Source of the DNA: a bacterium
GTDB lineage: Bacteria > Cyanobacteriota > Vampirovibrionia > Gastranaerophilales > UBA9971
Assembly: GCA_037147175.1 (NCBI GenBank)
Contig: JBAWVS010000015.1
Span: forward strand, 1 to 52,692
Reading direction: 5' to 3'
Length of the DNA: 52,692 bases
A program made the position numbers and the translations under genes. The notes under the pieces are model-generated. The model was not told where the DNA came from. It ran no database searches and worked only from the letters and a program-made list of their open reading frames with translations. Positions 15,523 to 24,154 of the stretch are shown in pieces (position 1 is the first letter of the stretch; the number at the start of each line of letters is the position of its first letter).

Positions 15523-16008
15523 ATGAATCTTGTTAAAGTTAAAAACCCTCAGAAACTTTATCTGGAAGATTATATGCAGGATTTCAGAGAAGAAATGAAT
15601 AATATGCTAAAAAGCGCTTTTCATAATTCTGATTTTGGACTTATTGAAGACGAGTCCGGAAAAGAAAGAAAAATTGCTTTATGGAAGCCTGCTGTAGAGT
15701 TGACCGAACATGAAGGCAATTATATTGTTAAAGCCGAAATACCGGGTGTTAACAAAGAAGATATTGATGTGGAAGTCAGCGAAAATAATATAGAAATTAA
15801 AGCTGAAGTTAAAGAAAAATTCGAAGAAAAAGGCGAAAATATCTATAGAAGCGAATTCCGATACGGAAAATTTATCAGACATCTTTCACTGCCTTCTGAA
15901 GTAGATAATACTAAAGCTAAAGCAGAGTATAAAGACGGAATACTTGTAATTACCATTCCAAAATCGCAGGAAGAACAGAAAAAAATAAAGAAAATCAAAC
16001 CTGATTAA
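15523..16008 (+). CDS. hsp20: Hsp20/alpha-crystallin family small heat-shock protein
   Basis: A 161-aa ATP-independent holdase chaperone that forms oligomers and binds unfolding proteins. The variable N-terminal arm is about 1-55. The alpha-crystallin domain (about 56-150) shows WKPAVELTEHEGNYIVKAEIPG, then the classic YKDGILVITIPK with the A-x-x-x-G-x-L core. A lysine-rich tail follows. The gene is monocistronic, behind the inverted repeat at 15445-15500. Heat-shock control is likely from the family; HspR (41051-41461) is a possible regulator, but no shared operator was proven. Confidence 0.95.
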   Translation: MNLVKVKNPQKLYLEDYMQDFREEMNNMLKSAFHNSDFGLIEDESGKERKIALWKPAVELTEHEGNYIVKAEIPGVNKEDIDVEVSENNIEIKAEVKEKFEEKGENIYRSEFRYGKFIRHLSLPSEVDNTKAKAEYKDGILVITIPKSQEEQKKIKKIKPD

Positions 16009-16081
16009 GGGCAGTAAAGTTTTTTTCGTTTCTTCTCTTATAAAATTTGCCTGATTGTTGTTCTGATTATAAAATTAAGAA

Positions 16082-16954
16082 ATGAGAAGTCTTATAAAAA
16101 TAAAATCAAAAATTCTTGAATATTTTGAGCTTATAAAATTTGAACATACAATATTTGCCCTGCCTTTTGCTCTTTCAGGAATGCTGCTTGCTGCTCCGAA
16201 TAAATTTCCCGAAGTAAATACTTTTATTTTGGTACTGTTTGCTCTGGTTGGAGGAAGAACAGCCGCCATGTCTTTAAACAGGCTTATTGACGCTGAAATT
16301 GATAAAAAAAATCCCAGAACTTCAAACAGAGCCATTCCGACAGGAAGAATCAAAAAAAGTTCGGCTTTTATTTTAGCAATCGTTTCTTTTGCTGTTATGA
16401 TTCTTGCTGTGTGGCAGCTTCCGCTTATATGCAAACAACTTTTACCTCCAGCTATACTTATTCTTGTTGTCTATTCATTTGCCAAAAGATTTACCCATCT
16501 TTCTCATCTTGTGTTGGGCGGAGCTTTAGGTGCTGCCGCTAGCGGGGGATGGCTTGCTGTCAGCGGTGAATTTTCTGTTCCTGTTGTTTTATGGGGAATC
16601 TCAGTAGTTTTTTGGGTGGCGGGATTTGATATAATTTATGCTATTCAGGATATTGATTTTGACAGGGGAAACAAGCTTTTCAGCATTCCTGCATGGCTTG
16701 GAGTTAAAAAAAGTCTGCTGCTTTCTAAAATCTTCCATTTATTTACAATTATTTTGCTCATAATTTTAAGTATGGTTTATACTGTAGGAATATTTTACCG
16801 GATTGGAATTGTTTTTGTTGCCGGCATGCTCTTTTGGGAACATTTCCTTCTCAAAGAAAACAACCTTTCAAATATTAATGCTGCTTTCTTTAATATAAAC
16901 GGCTATGTGAGTATCGGAATTTTTGTATTTATACTGTTGGATAAGGTTTTTTAA
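16082..16954 (+). CDS. UbiA-family prenyltransferase (quinone biosynthesis)
   Basis: A 290-aa integral membrane enzyme that attaches a polyprenyl chain to an aromatic acceptor. FEHTIFALPFA (20-30) marks the 4-hydroxybenzoate/MqnP-like branch. The first Asp motif is NRLIDAEID (D70, D74), and the second is AIQDIDFDRGNKL, both for Mg-diphosphate binding. About eight helices are expected. It could act in ubiquinone-like or futalosine-route menaquinone synthesis; the polyprenyl synthase at 24155-25171 could make its donor. A TATAAA -10 (16068-16073) ends only 8 nt before the ATG and there is no Shine-Dalgarno, so the mRNA may be nearly leaderless. Its stop overlaps the mlaE start (TAATG). Confidence 0.85.
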   Translation: MRSLIKIKSKILEYFELIKFEHTIFALPFALSGMLLAAPNKFPEVNTFILVLFALVGGRTAAMSLNRLIDAEIDKKNPRTSNRAIPTGRIKKSSAFILAIVSFAVMILAVWQLPLICKQLLPPAILILVVYSFAKRFTHLSHLVLGGALGAAASGGWLAVSGEFSVPVVLWGISVVFWVAGFDIIYAIQDIDFDRGNKLFSIPAWLGVKKSLLLSKIFHLFTIILLIILSMVYTVGIFYRIGIVFVAGMLFWEHFLLKENNLSNINAAFFNINGYVSIGIFVFILLDKVF

Positions 16955-17760
16955 TGAACAAATTATTTGAAACAATAAAACAAACATTAACATATAAGCT
17001 TGGAAACTCACTTTTCTCCGAAATGAAGGATTGGCTTGAAATAATAGGCGAAATAGGAATGAATCTTTTATTTTCAATACAATGTCTTTTTACGGGACAA
17101 TTGAAAAAAAAGCTTTTTTTTGAACAGGCATCAAGGTTTGGCGTTGAGTCTTTACCCATAAGCCTTTTAATGGTGGGGCTTGCCGGAATGATTATTGCTC
17201 TTCAAATAGCAAAGGAAATGGTAAAACAAGGAGCTGCCGACTACGTAGGAATGCTTGTTTCTATCTCAATAGTAAGAGAATTGGGTCCTGTAATAGGCGG
17301 ATTTGCTGTTATTTCTTTAGTCGGGTCTTCTATGGCGGCAGAAATAGCTACAATGAAAGTTACCGAGCAAGTTGATGCCATAAAAGTTCTCGGTGTAAAT
17401 CCAATTCATTATCTTATCACTCCAAGAGTTTTTGCAGGATTATTTATAATGCCTTTTGTTATAATTATTGCAAATATGGTTGGAATTGTCGGCGGAATGG
17501 TTATGAGCAAGATGGTTACGGAACTTAATGCCGAAAATTATATAAATTCCTTATGGGTTGGACTCTCTGTAAAAGATTTATTCATAAGCATGATAAAAGG
17601 AAGTGTTTTTGGAGGAATTATTGCTTTAAGCTGCTCTTCTATAGGTTATAGAACAAAAGGCGGAGCGATAGATGTAGGAAAAGCAACAACTAATGCAGTT
17701 GTATGGTCTTTTATTCTCATGCTTATAGCAGATTATTTTATTTCATTTCTTTGTTTTTAA
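16954..17760 (+). CDS. mlaE: MlaE-family ABC transporter permease
   Basis: This 268-aa membrane permease belongs to the MCE/Mla phospholipid transport system. An N-terminal amphipathic region (about 1-60) precedes five or so helices. Family patterns include GLAGMIIALQIA, then IVRELGPVIGG, SMAAEIATMKVTEQVDAI and YLITPRVFAGL. It is translationally coupled to the upstream prenyltransferase gene by a one-base overlap. No ATPase gene (mlaF) follows; the MCE-domain partner is about 19 kb away at 36645-37619. It probably moves lipids between inner and outer envelope layers. Confidence 0.92.
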   Translation: MNKLFETIKQTLTYKLGNSLFSEMKDWLEIIGEIGMNLLFSIQCLFTGQLKKKLFFEQASRFGVESLPISLLMVGLAGMIIALQIAKEMVKQGAADYVGMLVSISIVRELGPVIGGFAVISLVGSSMAAEIATMKVTEQVDAIKVLGVNPIHYLITPRVFAGLFIMPFVIIIANMVGIVGGMVMSKMVTELNAENYINSLWVGLSVKDLFISMIKGSVFGGIIALSCSSIGYRTKGGAIDVGKATTNAVVWSFILMLIADYFISFLCF

Positions 17761-17798
17761 AAAATTCTTAACAAATTGTAAAAAAGAGAAATTTTTTA

Positions 17799-17836
17799 GC
17801 AATTTTTTATATTCAAGAGAGTTGTATGGATATGTT
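17799..17836 (+). promoter_or_regulatory. GCAATTTTTT block upstream of the cysteine-protease-like gene
   Basis: GCAATTTTTT is followed by TATGTT beginning 32 nt after its first base, about the distance seen at the other copies, though the -10 match here is only fair. Confidence 0.35.
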
Positions 17837-17873
17837 TAATAAGTTCTAATAAAATAGGAATTTTGTTTAAAAT

Positions 17874-18551
17874 ATGTCTATTCAATCACTGCATTATACT
17901 ACTGCAAATTATAAATCTATAGGTTTTACAAGTATAAAGCCTGAAATGAGAATCGCTGAAAAAGTTCTTAAAGAATTTAAACAAGAATTCCCGTATTTAC
18001 AATCAAGCTCTGTTATTGGATTTAAGATAGATCGACATGAAGAGAATCCAAAATTTGAAAAAATCATAGAGTCCTTGTATCGAAGGGGAGAACCTTTAGA
18101 AATGGAAATTGATAATGCTACAAATGCTTTATTGGCTAAAAGATATATGTCGATTGATGATTTTTTAATTGCTCTTAAACAGCACGTAAAAAAAAGCGGT
18201 AAGGCAAATTGCGCAGAAGATGCTCTTATCATTTATAAATCACTTCAAGACAAGGGATTCAACCCACAAGTTTTTCAAATGCGTACAGTCTTAAATAATG
18301 GACTACATCCTAATCATTATTCTACTGTTTTTAATTTAAAAGAAGGCGCAAAAATGGATGATCCTACAACATGGGGAAGCAAAGCCATAATCGTTGACGG
18401 ATGGAAAGGAATTGTAATGAAGGCTACTGATGCTTTAGAATTTTTTAAGCAAACATTAACAGGAGCAGGCAAATATAAAATTAACAGACTTTATTTTAGT
18501 GATGCGAATCCCCGAAACCATGTAAGCATTCCGCACCCTGAGGACTATTAG
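17874..18551 (+). CDS. putative cysteine-protease/transglutaminase-like orphan with N-terminal IGF signature
   Basis: 225 aa, family not recognised. The N-terminus MSIQ...SIGFT (residues 16-19 IGFT) matches the signature shared by other orphans here. The C-terminal half holds a possible catalytic triad in papain/transglutaminase order: NCAED (C113), HPNHYSTVF (H148) and IIVDGW (D175). The spacing and flanking residues resemble C-H-D cysteine enzymes of the YopT/transglutaminase type, but this is pattern matching by eye. There is no classical signal peptide. Ribosome binding is weak (AGGAA about 13 nt upstream). It overlaps the stop of the converging phosphate transporter by 4 nt. Confidence 0.55.
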   Translation: MSIQSLHYTTANYKSIGFTSIKPEMRIAEKVLKEFKQEFPYLQSSSVIGFKIDRHEENPKFEKIIESLYRRGEPLEMEIDNATNALLAKRYMSIDDFLIALKQHVKKSGKANCAEDALIIYKSLQDKGFNPQVFQMRTVLNNGLHPNHYSTVFNLKEGAKMDDPTTWGSKAIIVDGWKGIVMKATDALEFFKQTLTGAGKYKINRLYFSDANPRNHVSIPHPEDY

Positions 18552-19552
18552 AACAAATGCGCCAATCTGGTCACTATTATGTATGAAAGACCTGACATAA
18601 ACATACATGCCGGTATTGTAACAACCCATGCCGTAACAATATTGCCGACAATTCCCCATCTTACTGCAGAAGCCCTCATTGTGCTGCCTACACCCATAAT
18701 TGATGTTGAAATAATATGTGTCGTGCTCACAGGAATTCCGAAATGAGAAGCTGTTAAAATTATCGAAGCTGATGAAACTTCTGCCGCAAAACCGTGAATA
18801 GGTTTTACTTTAATAATTTTACTTCCCATTGTTCTGATGATTTTCCAGCCTCCTGCCATTGTGCCAAAAGCCATTGTCAAAGCACACAAAAGAATTACCC
18901 ATAAAGGGACAGTCATTTCGTGTATATAACCCCGGCTAACAAGCAAAAGAGTAATTATACCCATTGTTTTTTGCGCATCATTGGAGCCATGGCTGAGAGC
19001 CAAAAAACCTGATGAAACAAGCTGAAGTTTTTTAAAATTTCTATTTACAATTTCAGGATTAAATTTCAAAAATACCCATAAAAATAAAAGCATTATTGTA
19101 AATCCGACAAAAATACCCAGCACGGGCGAAGTTATCATCGGAATAAGAATTTTTTCCACCAATCCGGCAATTTTTACAACTTTGTAACCAGAATGCATCA
19201 TTGCCGCGCCCATCAATCCGCCTATAAGGGCATGTGAAGAGCTTGAAGGAATGCCGAAATACCAGGTAAATAAGTTCCAAATAATTGCGCCGATAAGTGC
19301 ACAGGCAATTACTGTTTGTGTTACTGAGCCTGCATCAACAATTCCTCCGCCGATTGTTTTTGCAACGTTAGTTCCAAGCAAAGCCCCTACCAGATTAAGA
19401 ACTGCTGCATATAAAATCGCCTGTCTTGGAGTTAGTGCTTTTGTGGAAACAACTGTTGCAACTGCGTTTGCAGAATCATGAAATCCGTTAATGTACTCAA
19501 ACATTACCGCAAGTAAAATTATTATTATAAAAACTATTGTAGTTAAGTCCAT
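18548..19552 (-). CDS. PiT-family inorganic phosphate transporter
   Basis: A 334-aa low-affinity phosphate permease coupled to cations. The two inverted PiT signature repeats are present: GFHDSANAVATVVST near residue 24 and SHGSNDAQKTMG near 190. There are about ten helices. GGGIVDAGSVTQTV and PSSSSHALIGGLMGAA match the substrate region. The Shine-Dalgarno is GAAGGA. It lies 89 nt after a DUF47 gene on the same strand, the usual partner of Pit transporters. Its stop interlocks with that of the converging gene at 17874-18551. Confidence 0.93.
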   Translation of the reverse strand: MDLTTIVFIIIILLAVMFEYINGFHDSANAVATVVSTKALTPRQAILYAAVLNLVGALLGTNVAKTIGGGIVDAGSVTQTVIACALIGAIIWNLFTWYFGIPSSSSHALIGGLMGAAMMHSGYKVVKIAGLVEKILIPMITSPVLGIFVGFTIMLLFLWVFLKFNPEIVNRNFKKLQLVSSGFLALSHGSNDAQKTMGIITLLLVSRGYIHEMTVPLWVILLCALTMAFGTMAGGWKIIRTMGSKIIKVKPIHGFAAEVSSASIILTASHFGIPVSTTHIISTSIMGVGSTMRASAVRWGIVGNIVTAWVVTIPACMFMSGLSYIIVTRLAHLF

Positions 19553-19641
19553 ATTTCCTTCTCACTCTGTAATAATTAGTTGAATCTACCAACTTGATAT
19601 TTTTTTAAATTTTTAAACAGGCAGATCCTTCGCTCTGCTAT

Positions 19642-20280
19642 CTAACCATGCTTTAACGAAATATTTAAAATTAGATCTGACACATCAAAACAAGTATCCA
19701 TAGCACTTTCAATGTTTTTATACAGTTCTTTCAGCTTGATTACCGTTAAAGCGTCATATTTTCCCGAAAAAATCTCGTCCAGTGCTGTGTGAAGAATTTC
19801 ATCACCTCTGGATTCAATTTCTTTGATTTTATTATTACTGTCCGTAATTTCTTTTATCGCCGTAACTTTTCTTAACAAAGAGACATTGTGTTTTAATTCT
19901 TCGGTAGCCTGAAGAAGCGTTTCTGCCTGATCCCTCATGCAGTCCGTATGTGCTTCCAGCCTATAAATTTGAAGATTCAGGCATGCTTTAACTATTTTTC
20001 TGGTAATTTTGTTAAGAAGATTTGACACCTGCTGAATTTCTTCCCTGTCTATAGGGGTTACAAATGTTGTATTTAAAAGGTTCAAAGTTTTTTTAGCAAC
20101 TGCGCTGCTACGACGTTTTAAGTCTTTTGCCTGTTTGCTTCTTTCTTCACTTGATCCCTGATTTACGATTTCATGAAAAAGTTTGGAAATTTCATTACAA
20201 ATTTCAGCATTTTCTTCAAAAAGAGTATAAAAAGTCCCTTCTTCCGGAGGTAACAATCTTTTTAAAAAATTTAATGGCAT
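19642..20280 (-). CDS. DUF47/PhoU-like regulator of phosphate transport
   Basis: A 212-aa, mostly helical protein of the DUF47 (TIGR00153) family, relatives of PhoU. Helical bundle features include heptads with EEIQQVSNLLNKITRKIVKA and the late acidic motif ESRGDEILHTALDEIF, then the ending ESAMDTCFDVSDLI that is typical of the family. It is encoded directly upstream of the Pit transporter and is probably co-transcribed with it. The family is thought to modulate Pit activity. GAGGA precedes the ATG. Confidence 0.88.
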   Translation of the reverse strand: MPLNFLKRLLPPEEGTFYTLFEENAEICNEISKLFHEIVNQGSSEERSKQAKDLKRRSSAVAKKTLNLLNTTFVTPIDREEIQQVSNLLNKITRKIVKACLNLQIYRLEAHTDCMRDQAETLLQATEELKHNVSLLRKVTAIKEITDSNNKIKEIESRGDEILHTALDEIFSGKYDALTVIKLKELYKNIESAMDTCFDVSDLILNISLKHG

Positions 20281-20347
20281 ATAGTCTTTCCTCTTTTATA
20301 TATTCCCTATTTTTATCCGTCTATTGATTGAAAGTCATTTAATGAGC

Positions 20348-20380
20348 AAAAAACACTACGAAAAGATTGTAGTGTTTTTT
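20348..20380 (-). terminator. terminator of rpmB
   Basis: Arms AAAAAACACTAC and GTAGTGTTTTTT enclose a 9-nt loop about 40 nt after the rpmB stop on the minus strand. The run of T on both sides makes it potentially bidirectional. Confidence 0.8.
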
Positions 20381-20422
20381 AAATTTAAGTTTATTTGGTA
20401 TTCATTTCTGCAAAACCTCAGC

Positions 20423-20614
20423 TTATATAGCCTTTTGAACCTTATTGGCTTTAATACACGAAGTGCAAACCTTAAGTTTTTTAACTATACCGTTAATGTT
20501 AGCCTTAACAGGCTGCAAATTCGGTTCTTGTTTATAGGCATAATGTTTATTTGAAAAGCTTACTTTGTTTGCTTTTAGTGGCTTTTTCTGGCATATATCA
20601 CACTGTTTTGACAT
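20423..20614 (-). CDS. rpmB: 50S ribosomal protein L28, zinc-binding form
   Basis: A 63-aa large-subunit protein. It starts with MSKQCDICQKKPLKANKVS, the L28 pattern, followed by PNLQPVK and a VKKLKVCTSC region. Four cysteines in two CxxC pairs (C5, C8, C50, C53) make this the zinc-ribbon ('C+') version. Some bacteria keep C+ and C- paralogues switched by Zur; whether a second copy exists is not visible here. GAGG precedes the ATG, and a terminator follows, so the gene is monocistronic. Confidence 0.93.
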   Translation of the reverse strand: MSKQCDICQKKPLKANKVSFSNKHYAYKQEPNLQPVKANINGIVKKLKVCTSCIKANKVQKAI

Positions 20615-20695
20615 TTGTTTTTCCTCTTGTTTTTAAATTTCTTTTTTATAATAGATTACTGTACATAAAATATATTATTAAAACCATGATTTATT

Positions 20696-20709
20696 AGCAA
20701 GTACTTGCT
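20696..20709. promoter_or_regulatory. perfect 14-bp palindrome upstream of rpmB
   Basis: AGCAAGTACTTGCT is its own reverse complement. It lies 82 nt before rpmB (minus) and about 135 nt before the TPR gene (plus), in the shared upstream region. The size suits a dimeric repressor site. It does not match the Zur or LexA consensus closely enough to name a regulator. Confidence 0.35.
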
Positions 20710-20845
20710 TTTAGAAAAATTTCGGGAAGATCATATTTTTGTCAGTAAACCCTTTAATTCCCATCTAAAAGGGTGATAAAACATTTTCTTCTTTCATGTT
20801 AAATTTAAACATGTAATCTTTTGTAAGCTATAAAGCAGATTTTTT

Positions 20846-21838
20846 ATGAAAAATTTTTCTTTTTTTAAATCATTTTATAGAACGAGTTTAAATCCGAAAC
20901 AAAAACTGACCGTTTTAGTTTCGGATTTTGCACTCTCGCTTCGCAATAAAAAAAGTATTTTATTATTGTTTCTTGTTGTACTGGCGTTATCATTTTCAAA
21001 AATTAATTCCCTTGAAAATAAAGCCTCTGCCTTTCCTTATATCGCCCCGTCAAAATTCAGCGACGATTACAGATTTGCAAAAGTATATGTAATGCTTGCA
21101 GAAACTTATGTTTCTAACGGCGATTACACTAAAGCAAAAGAATTTTTATCGGCGGCAATCAGTCATGACCCTGCTAATAAACAGGCTCGAACCGATTTAG
21201 GGCTTCTTTATGAAGTTCTGAGTGATTATAAATCGGCAATATTTCAATATGAAGAAATTTTAAAGTTTGACCCCGATAATAGAGATGTAAATTATTACCT
21301 CGGTTTACTTTATGACAAAACAGGATACAACGATAAAGCAATACAATATCTTGAAAGAACAATACAATTAATGCCTTATAATGCCTCTGTTTATTACGAT
21401 ATCGGTATTGTTTTTGCCAGAAAAACCGACTATACAAAAGCTTTGTACTATAATCAGCAAGCCGTAAAGCTTAAACCTGATTTTGCGGAAGCTTATAATA
21501 ATTTGTGTTACGCTCAGGCAAATACGGGACTTTATACGGAAGCTCTTGATAATTGCAAAAAATCTCTGGAATTAACTCCAAGCAGCGCTCCTTCTCTGGA
21601 TAGTACAGGGTTTGTTTATTTTGAAATGAAAGATTATCCAAAAGCGATTGAATATTATCAAAAAGCCGTAGAAATTAATCCTGAAATCGGTGAAATATAT
21701 TTTCATCTTGCTCAAGCTCTGGAAAAATCCAATCAAAAAAAAGAAGCGGCTAAATATTATAAAAAATATATTGAAATAGAACCTAAAGCTTCAAATATTA
21801 ATGAAATCAAAACTATTTTAAACAAATTAGGGAAGTAG
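20846..21838 (+). CDS. membrane-anchored TPR protein
   Basis: 330 aa. A basic N-terminus precedes one hydrophobic segment (about 39-56: SILLLFLVVLALSFSK), either an uncleaved signal anchor or a late signal peptide. It is followed by six to seven tetratricopeptide repeats (about 75-320), recognisable from recurring A-x-Y-x-L/G patterns such as YNNLCYAQANTGLYTEAL and KAIEYYQKAVEINPE. The repeats would face the outside of the inner membrane and act as a protein-protein scaffold. The partner is unknown. It is a single gene with divergent rpmB. Confidence 0.8.
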   Translation: MKNFSFFKSFYRTSLNPKQKLTVLVSDFALSLRNKKSILLLFLVVLALSFSKINSLENKASAFPYIAPSKFSDDYRFAKVYVMLAETYVSNGDYTKAKEFLSAAISHDPANKQARTDLGLLYEVLSDYKSAIFQYEEILKFDPDNRDVNYYLGLLYDKTGYNDKAIQYLERTIQLMPYNASVYYDIGIVFARKTDYTKALYYNQQAVKLKPDFAEAYNNLCYAQANTGLYTEALDNCKKSLELTPSSAPSLDSTGFVYFEMKDYPKAIEYYQKAVEINPEIGEIYFHLAQALEKSNQKKEAAKYYKKYIEIEPKASNINEIKTILNKLGK

Positions 21839-22000
21839 TTTAATAAAATTTTTAATCAAATTACACAAAATTCATTATTGAACCTAAAATTATTGTTTTT
21901 TTACTTTACTAGTGCTAAAGTGCTAGAATATTTCCATTTTCGTTATATATAAATTTTTGAAATGGATTTTTATAGAAATTAGCAAAGAAGAGAATATGGA

Positions 22001-22765
22001 ATGAAATCAAAGAATAAAAGTGCAAGGGATAGATTAGTACTGGCTCTTGATGTAAATACAATGGATGAAGCCAGAGAATTAGTTACAGAATTAAAAGATT
22101 ATGTCGGGGTTTTTAAAGTAGGTCTTCAATTATTTACAAGCGTTGGTCCTGATATCATAAAAATGATTCGAGATGAAGGCGGAGAAATATTCTTTGACGG
22201 AAAATTCCACGATATCCCTAATACTGTTGCCAAAGCAAGTGCAAACCTTATAAAACACGGAGTTACTTTTTTCAACCTCCATACTATTGGCGGTTCAAAA
22301 ATGATTTCTTCCTCTGTTAAACTGGCAAAAGAAACTGCAAAAAGCCTGGGACTGCCTAAGCCGACTATTCTTGGTGTAACTATTTTAACCAGTTTCGGTC
22401 AAAGAACTCTTACAGAAGAACTTTTAATTATTCAAAATATAGATGATTACGTTGGCAAACTCGCCAAGCTTGGAAAAGATTCCGGACTGGACGGTATTAT
22501 TGCCAGCGCGACAGATGTTCCAAAAATCAGAAAAGAATGCGGCGAAGATTTCATTATTTTATGTCCTGCAATTAGACCTACATGGTCTGTAGTAAATGAC
22601 CAGATAAGAGTTGTAACTCCTTCTGATGCCATAAAAGCAGGTGTTGACTATCTTGTAGTCGGAAGACCGATTACCGCAGCAAAAGATAAAGTTTCCGCAG
22701 CAAAGCTTGTCCTCGATGAAATTCAAGAGGCTATGGAAGAAGTGGCTTCCTCCACTGCAGAATAA
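22001..22765 (+). CDS. pyrF: orotidine 5'-phosphate decarboxylase
   Basis: A 254-aa enzyme for the last step of UMP synthesis. It is a TIM barrel with LALDVNT (D17), FKVGLQLF (K39) and FFDGKFHDIPNTV, which holds the catalytic D66-K68-D71 set. CPAIRP and DYLVVGRPIT supply the phosphate-binding end. Length and motifs fit the shorter bacterial type. The upstream 160 nt carry the near-repeat AGTGCTA-AAGTGCTA before a TAGAAT-like -10. No other pyrimidine gene is adjacent. Confidence 0.95.
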   Translation: MKSKNKSARDRLVLALDVNTMDEARELVTELKDYVGVFKVGLQLFTSVGPDIIKMIRDEGGEIFFDGKFHDIPNTVAKASANLIKHGVTFFNLHTIGGSKMISSSVKLAKETAKSLGLPKPTILGVTILTSFGQRTLTEELLIIQNIDDYVGKLAKLGKDSGLDGIIASATDVPKIRKECGEDFIILCPAIRPTWSVVNDQIRVVTPSDAIKAGVDYLVVGRPITAAKDKVSAAKLVLDEIQEAMEEVASSTAE

Positions 22766-22827
22766 AATTGCTTACTCTTTAATTATACAGCGTATTTTTT
22801 GACATGCTGACTAAACCGAAGCTTCTG

Positions 22828-22915
22828 TCATTGAGAGGAAGTTCGAAGAGCTGACGTGGCAATCTATTTAGGATTTAAACAGATTCTCTCGCTCCTGTTA
22901 GTAGCTCAGAATAAC
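22828..22915. repeat. degenerate palindromic intergenic element (copy 1)
   Basis: GTCATTGAGAGGAAG on the left and TCTCTCGCTCC...AGCTCAGAATAAC on the right recall the CGTCATTGCGAG...CTCGCAATGACG family at 30968 and 37652, but this copy is strongly diverged. It lies between the converging pyrF and lepB genes. Confidence 0.5.
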
Positions 22916-22952
22916 CTCTTTATGTTTTTACCCGACAGACCGCAATTTGTTA

Positions 22953-23615
22953 TTAATTATATTTCGGGCTTTGAAGAATTCCAATTCTTGTAAAAGGCCA
23001 GAATCTAAAACATGCCCTGCCTACAATCCTGTCTTCCGGCATAAAACCCCAGTATCTGCTGTCAGTACTGTCATTTCTGTTATCTCCCATCATATAATAT
23101 TTATGAGGGGGAACTATTAAAGGGCCGCAATACATTTCTGAAGAGCAATATCCGTTAAAAACACCTTTTATATATGGTTCTTTAAGAAGTTTTCCGTTTA
23201 TATAAACACCAATATTAGGAGCAACCCGGACTTCATCTCCGGGAAGACCAATAACTCTTTTAATATATGCCTCGTCTGTACTGAAAAATCCTATAGCTCT
23301 TGTAAATTTACCCCATAAAGACGGACTTAATTTTTCCTGAGGAGGAAAAAAGACCAGAATGTCGCCTCTATGCGGTTTTGTAAAATATCTGCTTACTTTT
23401 TCGACAATCAAATTATCTTTTATTTGAAGAGTAGGTTCCATTGAACTTGAAGGAATCCAGCGCGGCTCGCCAATAAACGCCCTTATGAATATTACAAGAA
23501 CAAGGACAATTACAACTGTTTCAACAGTTTCTTTTATGAAATATTTTATTTTTTCCTGCTTAGAGAGAGCTTTAGGCTCTTTATTCTCTGTTTTATCTAA
23601 ATTTTCTTCGCTCAT
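22953..23615 (-). CDS. lepB: signal peptidase I
   Basis: A 220-aa membrane protease that removes signal peptides after Sec export. A single N-terminal membrane helix (about 30-48) follows a charged cytoplasmic lead. The catalytic serine is S58 in SSSMEPT, and the general-base lysine is K119 in YIKRVIGLPGDE. Boxes C to E are present (MGDNRNDSTDSRYWGF, then GRACFRFWPF). GGGGAG precedes the ATG. It is monocistronic, divergent from the small orphan at 23845. Confidence 0.96.
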   Translation of the reverse strand: MSEENLDKTENKEPKALSKQEKIKYFIKETVETVVIVLVLVIFIRAFIGEPRWIPSSSMEPTLQIKDNLIVEKVSRYFTKPHRGDILVFFPPQEKLSPSLWGKFTRAIGFFSTDEAYIKRVIGLPGDEVRVAPNIGVYINGKLLKEPYIKGVFNGYCSSEMYCGPLIVPPHKYYMMGDNRNDSTDSRYWGFMPEDRIVGRACFRFWPFTRIGILQSPKYN

Positions 23616-23767
23616 GATTCTCCCCTTTTATAAAATTTTTCAAATTACATTTTATCATTTATAGAAAATTTATCACTAAAATTTTTATATTAAGAAATAT
23701 TAAATTTATTTTTTCAATAATGACAGTACTTTTCACACCTTCAGAGTTTTTTTTAAAAAATTTGAAA

Positions 23768-23806
23768 GCAATTTTCTATCTTCACCCTTTTTTAAAAACA
23801 TACTAA
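23768..23806 (+). promoter_or_regulatory. GCAATTTTCT block upstream of the small ISFG orphan
   Basis: GCAATTTTCT (one base different from the others) is followed by CATACTAAA beginning 31 nt after its first base. TACTAA at 23801 is the likely -10. Confidence 0.45.
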
Positions 23807-23844
23807 AACGAATTTATTCAATAAAGTTTGGAAAGGGAAAAATA

Positions 23845-24141
23845 ATGAGCATACAGTTCAACCAAATTTCAAGAGAAAGAAATATTTCTTTTGGAAATAA
23901 TAGTATTCCGCGGCGCATAGTGCGGACAATTACCAGAGAAGCGGCAACCTTTTTGCCGGGATTTTATCTGGGTGCTGCTACCGGAGATGTGGAGAAAGGC
24001 TTAATTATGGGAGGTCTCACTAAAATACTTGTTGATGTCTCTGCCCCTATGTACGGTTTTAAACATTTAAGCGATTTGAATTTTATGGAAGTTATTAAGA
24101 AAATTCTTGATGCTCCTGTATTTCAAAAAATAAAAAAATAA
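23845..24141 (+). CDS. small orphan protein with N-terminal ISFG signature
   Basis: 98 aa, function unknown. It begins MSIQ, and residues 14-18 read ISFGN, the signature shared with other orphans in this window. A basic stretch (IPRRIVRTITREAA) is followed by a mildly hydrophobic Gly/Ala segment (FLPGFYLGAATG) and then GLIMGGLTKILVDVSAPMYG, so membrane association is possible. AAAGGG precedes the ATG. Its start layout (polar lead, signature, basic run, Gly-rich hydrophobic part) parallels the small proteins at 6356-8131, without clear sequence identity beyond the signature. Confidence 0.65.
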   Translation: MSIQFNQISRERNISFGNNSIPRRIVRTITREAATFLPGFYLGAATGDVEKGLIMGGLTKILVDVSAPMYGFKHLSDLNFMEVIKKILDAPVFQKIKK

Positions 24142-24154
24142 TTTTAATTTTTCC

